Made by a program: the position numbers and the translations under genes. A stretch of 64,000 nt of DNA from an uncultured Pelagibacteraceae bacterium. GTDB taxonomy: Bacteria; Pseudomonadota; Alphaproteobacteria; Pelagibacterales; Pelagibacteraceae. Numbering within the stretch: position 1 is the first letter of the stretch; every line of letters begins with the position of its first letter. The notes under the pieces were generated by a model. The model was not told the DNA's origin. It saw nothing but the letters and a program-made list of their open reading frames with translations, and searched no databases. Of this stretch, positions 59,519-64,000 are shown in pieces. The DNA is taken from the NCBI GenBank assembly GCA_902615445.1, contig CACMOQ010000004.1, positions 1-64,000 of the forward strand. The letters run 5' to 3'.

Positions 59519-60013
59519 ATGAAAAAAAAATATCTACAACTTTGTAGCATTATAGCTAAAGCATGTGGTGCTTTCGCCGTGATAGCATTGCTCTTATCAA
59601 TCTTGGTAATCGTTGAGCTTGTTTTTGAAAGATATTTTTTTCAACGAGCAATTACATGGCAAACAGAACTTGTCACCATGTTGTTAGTTGCTTCAACTTT
59701 TATAGGAAGTGTATACGTTTTAAGTGAAAAAGCTCATGTTAGCATGGAATGGATTTATGACTTTCTATCAAAAAAAAATATAATTAGATTAAAAATTTTT
59801 ACCTCATCAATAAGTTTGCTTTTTTTCTTAATTTTATTTTATTTTGGATTTTTAATGTTTGAGGAAGCATTTACTAAAAATTATTCAACAGGAACTGTTT
59901 GGGATCCACCACTATGGATACCATATTCATCGATGATGTTGGGAGCCTTGCTAATGATATTACAGTATATTGCAGAAATTATAAAATTAACTGATGAAAA
60001 GGATTTTGAATAA
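59519..60013 (+). CDS. dctQ: TRAP transporter small permease (DctQ family)
   Basis: A 164-residue protein with four helices (about 13-35, 52-70, 92-114 and 135-153). FQRAITWQTELVTMLLVASTFIGSVYVL, in pieces, with HVSMEWIYDFL after it is the DctQ pattern. It forms the small half of the TRAP membrane complex with DctM. The start codon directly abuts the T-run of the terminator, so no Shine-Dalgarno is possible other than the G-rich stem arm itself. Translation may therefore depend on the hairpin unfolding or on another start; no better ATG is seen. One-base gap to dctM. Confidence 0.85.
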   Translation: MKKKYLQLCSIIAKACGAFAVIALLLSILVIVELVFERYFFQRAITWQTELVTMLLVASTFIGSVYVLSEKAHVSMEWIYDFLSKKNIIRLKIFTSSISLLFFLILFYFGFLMFEEAFTKNYSTGTVWDPPLWIPYSSMMLGALLMILQYIAEIIKLTDEKDFE

Positions 60014-61345
60014 ATGGATCCATTGATTATAGCATTAATTGTTGCGGTTTTTACTTTATTGGTACTTTTTTCTGGAATTCCAATTGCATTTGGTTTGAGT
60101 TTTGTTTCGATTGCTTTGTTAGTTACATTTGAGGGAGTCCAAATGCTTGACGTATTTGCTGAAACATTTTTTGCAGGATTAAATTCTTTTGTTTTACTTT
60201 CCATACCAATGTTTATTTTAATGGGAATGGCTGTTGCCAATTCCCCAGCAGGAAAAGATTTATATACTGGCTTGGATAGATGGCTTTGGAGAGTACCAGG
60301 CGGATTAGTAATTTCTAATATTGGTGCCTGTTCAATTTTTGCAGCTTTAAGTGGATCTAGCCCTGCAACTTGTGCAGCAATTGGAACAATGGGAATACCT
60401 GAAATGAGGAAAAGAGGGTACTCTGACCAAATTGCAACAGGAACTATTGCAGCTGGAGGGACTTTAGGAGTTCTAATTCCTCCTAGTATTGTTTTAATTG
60501 TTTACGGAATTGCAACAGGTACATCTATTGGAAGATTATTTTTATGTGGTCTTGTACCAGGTTTTATGTTGGCAGGTATGTTTGCGATATGGGCTCTAAT
60601 ACATAGTTATTTTATTGATAAAGATGCAGCAAAAGCTTTAAGAAATAGAGTAAGACCAACTCTGAAAGAAAAACTTGAAGTTTTACCAAGAATTCTTCCT
60701 TTTTTAGCAATTATAGCAGGAGTGCTATATGTGCTTTATGGAGGAGTTGCAACTCCATCTGAGGCATCTGGAGTAGGGGCATTCTTAGTTTTTGTATTAA
60801 TAGCTGTTGTTTACAAAATTTATCAGCCAAAAAAGATTTGGAACATTGTTAAAGTTTCTATGAAAGAAAGTGTTATGATAATGTTCATTATCGCTGCCTC
60901 ATATCTTTTTGCATTCACTCTATCACAACTGTATGTAACTCAGTCATTAGCACAGAGCATGGTTGAATTAAGCTCTAACAAATGGGTTGTGTTCATTCTA
61001 ATAAACATATTTCTTTTAATAGCTGGTTTCTTTTTACCGCCAGTTGCAGTTATTGTAATGACCTCAGCTATATTATTGCCAGTTATTACTACTTTAGGTT
61101 TTGACCCATATTGGTTTGCAATAGTATTTACGATTAATATGGAGATTGGCTTAATTACACCGCCAGTTGGATTAAATCTTTATATTATAAAAGGAATTAC
61201 CCCGGACGTTAGTTTGTCAGAAATTTTAAAAGGATCTATACCGTTTATGATAATTATGGCTTTAGCTATAGTAATTTTATGTATTTTTCCTGAGATTGTT
61301 ACATGGTTACCTGATAAAATAATGGGTAAAGATCTTGGATTCTAA
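60014..61345 (+). CDS. dctM: TRAP transporter large permease (DctM family)
   Basis: A 443-residue membrane protein with about twelve helices. FSGIPIAFGLSFVSIALLV, FVLLSIPMFILMGMAVANSPAGKDLY, GGLVISNIGACSIFAALSGSSPATCAAIG, GYSDQIATGTIAAGGTLGVLIPPS, each in pieces, are DctM hallmarks; GLITPPVGLNLYIIKGI near the end is the second substrate-domain motif. It forms the sodium-coupled elevator part of the transporter with DctQ and the DctP binding protein. It overlaps the dusA start (TTG) by 11 bases. Confidence 0.93.
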   Translation: MDPLIIALIVAVFTLLVLFSGIPIAFGLSFVSIALLVTFEGVQMLDVFAETFFAGLNSFVLLSIPMFILMGMAVANSPAGKDLYTGLDRWLWRVPGGLVISNIGACSIFAALSGSSPATCAAIGTMGIPEMRKRGYSDQIATGTIAAGGTLGVLIPPSIVLIVYGIATGTSIGRLFLCGLVPGFMLAGMFAIWALIHSYFIDKDAAKALRNRVRPTLKEKLEVLPRILPFLAIIAGVLYVLYGGVATPSEASGVGAFLVFVLIAVVYKIYQPKKIWNIVKVSMKESVMIMFIIAASYLFAFTLSQLYVTQSLAQSMVELSSNKWVVFILINIFLLIAGFFLPPVAVIVMTSAILLPVITTLGFDPYWFAIVFTINMEIGLITPPVGLNLYIIKGITPDVSLSEILKGSIPFMIIMALAIVILCIFPEIVTWLPDKIMGKDLGF

Positions 61346-62339
61346 AAAAAAAATAAACAGAAAAATATCAGTTGCCCCAATGATGGATTGCACTGATAGG
61401 CATGATCGTTTCTTTTTAAGACTGATGAGCAAAAATGTAATGCTCTATACTGAGATGATTGCAACGAAATCTGCAATTTACGGTGATAGAAAAAAAATTT
61501 TATCTTTTAGCTCTGAAGAAAAACCATTAGCTCTTCAAGTAGGTGGATCTAATAAAGAAGAGTTAGCGGAAGTAGCTAAAATTGCAGAGGATATGGGCTA
61601 TAATGAAATAAATATTAACCTTGGTTGTCCTAGCAAAAAAGTTCAAAAAAATAAATTTGGAGCATGTTTAATTAAAGAACCTGATTTGGTCGCTGAATGT
61701 ATTAATTCAATGGTAAACGCATGTAAAATTCCTGTTACAGCTAAGACAAGAATTGGCTTCGATGAAACAGAAGAGTTCGATTATTTAAATAATTTTATTC
61801 ATAAGATGAGAGACGCTGGTTCAAAAACATTTATATTGCATGCAAGGAAAGCGATTTTGTCAGGTTTATCTCCCAAACAAAATTTAAACATTCCAAAATT
61901 AAATTATAAAATGGTTTATGATATTAAAAAAGAAAATCCTAATTTAGAAATAATTATAAATGGTGGGATCACAAAAGTTGAGGAAATAAATAATCATTTA
62001 AAATTTTGTGATGGTGTGATGATAGGAAGATCAATATATCAAAATCCGTATTCTTTAATTGAAATTGAAAAAGAAATATTCAAGACAAAGATTAGTCCTA
62101 CAAGGGAACAAGTCGTTGAAAAACTTCTAGAGTATGTAGATAGGGAAGTAAAATTAGGCACTAAAGTGAATCATATTATGAGACATACTGTAGGATTATA
62201 TCATGGACAAATTGGTTCAAAAAATTGGAAAAGATATTTAAGTGATAATATGATGGCAAAAGACTCTGATTTTCAGAAAGCTAAACATATTATGACTATT
62301 GTTCAGAATAATGAAAAGGCTAATCAAATAAACTCATAA
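61335..62339 (+). CDS. dusA: tRNA-dihydrouridine synthase A
   Basis: A 334-residue flavin enzyme. SVAPMMDCTDRHDRFFLRL is the DusA signature; LALQVGGSNKEEL, the catalytic Cys in NLGCPSKKVQ, FILHARKAILSGLSPKQNL and IINGGITKVEEI and MIGRSIYQNPYSL (FMN phosphate site) complete the barrel, and HIMRHTVGLYHGQ starts the C-terminal RNA-binding helices. It reduces uridine 20/20a in tRNA D-loops. The start codon is TTG at 61335, 11 bases inside the dctM end; the first ATG lies within the conserved motif. Followed by a one-base overlap to the exporter gene. Confidence 0.92.
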   Translation: MDSKKKINRKISVAPMMDCTDRHDRFFLRLMSKNVMLYTEMIATKSAIYGDRKKILSFSSEEKPLALQVGGSNKEELAEVAKIAEDMGYNEININLGCPSKKVQKNKFGACLIKEPDLVAECINSMVNACKIPVTAKTRIGFDETEEFDYLNNFIHKMRDAGSKTFILHARKAILSGLSPKQNLNIPKLNYKMVYDIKKENPNLEIIINGGITKVEEINNHLKFCDGVMIGRSIYQNPYSLIEIEKEIFKTKISPTREQVVEKLLEYVDREVKLGTKVNHIMRHTVGLYHGQIGSKNWKRYLSDNMMAKDSDFQKAKHIMTIVQNNEKANQINS

Positions 62340-63175
62340 TGGAAGCTGTCAATTCAGGAGAATTATTAAATCTTTTGATAGTCTTAGCTTTAGCTGCAGC
62401 TGTTGCGGGATTTATGGCAGGTTTGTTAGGGGTTGGCGGTGGTATCATTATGGTTCCAGCTTTATACTATGCTTTCACGGTTTTAGATTTTGATATTGTT
62501 ACCAGAATGCATTTATCTGTTGGAACCTCTTTAGCAATAATTATTCCAACATCTATAATATCTACTAGAACTCATATGGAATATGATGCAGTAGACTTTA
62601 AAATGGTAAAATCATTTGGAATTTATATTCTTTTAGGTGTTATCGCTGGAACATTTTTAGCTGTAAATTTAAAAACCCCTGCTTTAGTTTTATTTTTCTC
62701 AATATTTGCGTTCATTGTAGGTTTATTTTTTATTTTTGTTAGAGAAAAACTTATGGAAAATCCAAAGAAAATTTCAAATTTTATCAAAAATATATCTGGT
62801 GTAATTATTGGATTTATATCTGTTCCGCTTGGAATTGGGGGAGGATCTTTGATGGTACCTTTTATGAGAACTTTTGGTTATGATATAAGAAAATCTATAG
62901 GCACTGCAGCAGCGGTTGGTTTTTTGATTGCTTTGAGTGGAACTATCATGATGATAACAGGTGGAAATATAATCGATAATGTGAATACCCCATTTAGTTT
63001 AGGATATATAAATATATTAGGTTTCATTGTATTTGTTCCTGTGACGATGATTATGGCTAGAATTGGAGCAAAAGCAGTGTATAAAATCAATAAAAGATTG
63101 TTAAGTAAAATCTTTGGAACATTTTTAATTATTGTCTCTATTAGATCATTTGTGGAATATTTAACAATAAACTAA
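62339..63175 (+). CDS. TauE/SafE-family sulfite/anion exporter
   Basis: A 278-residue membrane protein with about eight helices in two repeats. FMAGLLGVGGGIIMVPALYY and IIGFISVPLGIGGGSLMVPFM are the paired glycine-rich repeats that define the TauE/SafE family. Members export sulfite, sulfoacetate or related anions. A sulfonate uptake and degradation locus lies 36 kb away in this window, which would generate sulfite, but the gene here is coupled to dusA (shared base, TAATG), so the link is only a possibility. Confidence 0.87.
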   Translation: MEAVNSGELLNLLIVLALAAAVAGFMAGLLGVGGGIIMVPALYYAFTVLDFDIVTRMHLSVGTSLAIIIPTSIISTRTHMEYDAVDFKMVKSFGIYILLGVIAGTFLAVNLKTPALVLFFSIFAFIVGLFFIFVREKLMENPKKISNFIKNISGVIIGFISVPLGIGGGSLMVPFMRTFGYDIRKSIGTAAAVGFLIALSGTIMMITGGNIIDNVNTPFSLGYINILGFIVFVPVTMIMARIGAKAVYKINKRLLSKIFGTFLIIVSIRSFVEYLTIN

Positions 63176-63207
63176 AGATATAAGACAATGATACATTCAA
63201 GCATATC

Positions 63208-64000
63208 ATGTTCAATTTAAAAGAAATAATTTCATCAATTGCCGATGCAGGTCAGAAATTATTCAAAAAAAGTGTAGTAAAAAAGAATAATTTAGACTCA
63301 ATAATTTCACTGTGTGATGATTTAATTTCTAATAAAGGTGCAGCATTTGGCATTACTGTAGCAAGAGATATTACTGATTTATACCACACTTTAACTCTTG
63401 AAAATAAATTATTATTTTTTAAAAAAATAAACGAAAAATATAAACCTAATCATACTAAAGTAACTGAAGCAATAAATACATATAAAGAAAAACAAGATGA
63501 TAAGAATCTTTTTAATTTATTCGTTGTAACTGAGGGTAAAAGAAGAGAACTTTTTAGAAGAATGAATATGTCACCTAATGGGATTTCAACAATTGTTACT
63601 TTAAGAGAAGATTTGTTAAAAATTTTAAAAGATAATCCAGATTTGAAACCTCTTGATGATGATTTACGTGAATTATTTAAATCTTGGTTTAACCCAGGTT
63701 TTCTTAAGTTGCATAAAGTGACATGGAATACTAAAGCTGCAGTTTTAGAAAAAATTATGAAATACGAAAGAGTTCATGAAATAAAGAATATGGACGAACT
63801 TAAACGAAGACTAGGTGAGGATAGGAGATTTTTTTCTTATTTTCATCCAGCACTAGAGGATGAACCAATAATTTTTGTACAAGTAGCTTTAACTAATGGA
63901 TTAGGTAAATCTATTCAAGAAATAATGAAACCAAGAACAGAGGGAGAAAAAAAATATGACACAGCAACTTTTTATTCAATAAGCAATTGTCAACAGGGTC
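63208..64000 (+). CDS. Malonyl-CoA decarboxylase, N-terminal part (runs off the window)
   Basis: The frame is open from the ATG at 63208 to the end of the window (264 residues). LFVVTEGKRRELFRRMNMSPNGISTIVTLREDLL, in pieces, is the helical oligomerisation domain of malonyl-CoA decarboxylase, and RRFFSYFHPALEDEPIIFVQVAL followed by DTATFYSISNCQQG is the start of the GNAT-like catalytic domain. The catalytic His and Ser would lie beyond the window. It turns malonyl-CoA into acetyl-CoA and carbon dioxide. With the CoA-transferase and TRAP genes to the left it suggests malonate catabolism; stand-alone malonyl-CoA clearance is the alternative. Confidence 0.88.
   Translation, partial: MFNLKEIISSIADAGQKLFKKSVVKKNNLDSIISLCDDLISNKGAAFGITVARDITDLYHTLTLENKLLFFKKINEKYKPNHTKVTEAINTYKEKQDDKNLFNLFVVTEGKRRELFRRMNMSPNGISTIVTLREDLLKILKDNPDLKPLDDDLRELFKSWFNPGFLKLHKVTWNTKAAVLEKIMKYERVHEIKNMDELKRRLGEDRRFFSYFHPALEDEPIIFVQVALTNGLGKSIQEIMKPRTEGEKKYDTATFYSISNCQQG

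Overview
The window looks like a chromosomal segment of a SAR11-type alphaproteobacterium (Candidatus Pelagibacter or a close relative). Reasons: very low GC throughout, genes packed almost end to end with many 1-14 base overlaps, no gene-free stretch over 300 bases, small proteins rich in Lys, Asn and Ile, an alphaproteobacterial-type elongator tRNA-Met acceptor stem, and a gene set dominated by ABC/TRAP uptake of small organic compounds, methyl-amine oxidation and minimal regulation. No rRNA, insertion sequence, prophage, integrase or CRISPR array is visible. Species-level assignment is inference from gene content, not from a marker search.

Layout. 1-1428: end of a family 2 glycosyltransferase and a homocysteine S-methyltransferase homologue. 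1596-11401: aldehyde and organic-acid metabolism (AldB-type aldehyde dehydrogenase with a strange Lys/Arg-rich N-terminus, DUF779 partner, hot-dog thioesterase, second aldehyde dehydrogenase, FAH-family hydrolase), CcdA, azoreductase, TPR protein, two 2-oxoglutarate oxygenases and an IMPase-family phosphatase. 11394-14883: a ten-gene minus-strand operon of mostly tiny uncharacterised proteins, behind a promoter overlapped by an inverted repeat. 14953-19886: cysE-cysK, 1-Cys peroxiredoxin, methyltransferase, LysE exporter, alternative oxidase and a Tat-exported MsrB. 19899-31980: a divergent sulfonate/amine locus. TauABC-like transporter genes are followed by LDH2-family, phosphotransacetylase-family and HisD-family enzymes on the minus strand; an omega-aminotransferase, alanine dehydrogenase and a dimethylglycine/sarcosine dehydrogenase-like enzyme lie on the plus strand.

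31977-34496: a BASS transporter, a regulator with two helix-turn-helix segments, and two tandem paralogous tail-anchored mini-proteins behind three phased copies of a short motif. 34483-43480: an even more A-rich surface-polysaccharide island with glycosyltransferases, two RmlB-type dehydratases, RmlA, a sugar-ketoisomerase-like cupin, a sugar C-methyltransferase, and tRNA-Met in the middle. 43488-47689: apt, mtnP, mtnA, an Ald2/FucA-type class II aldolase, and a fused S-adenosylmethionine decarboxylase-spermidine synthase. Together these make polyamine and dispose of the methylthioadenosine by-product by what looks like the DHAP shunt.

47751-49987: polar amino-acid ABC transporter lacking a local ATPase. 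49984-57216: LPS-type glycosyltransferases and assorted enzymes, including a cis-CaaD-like tautomerase with the full catalytic hexad, then rpoZ. 57213-64000: CoA-transferase, a DctPQM TRAP transporter, dusA, a TauE/SafE exporter and the start of malonyl-CoA decarboxylase, which together suggest malonate or related dicarboxylate use.

The best candidates for something undescribed are the sulfonate locus with its 640-residue permease, the ten-gene small-protein operon, the two-HTH regulator with its tandem mini-proteins, and the compact polyamine-MTA-DHAP locus.
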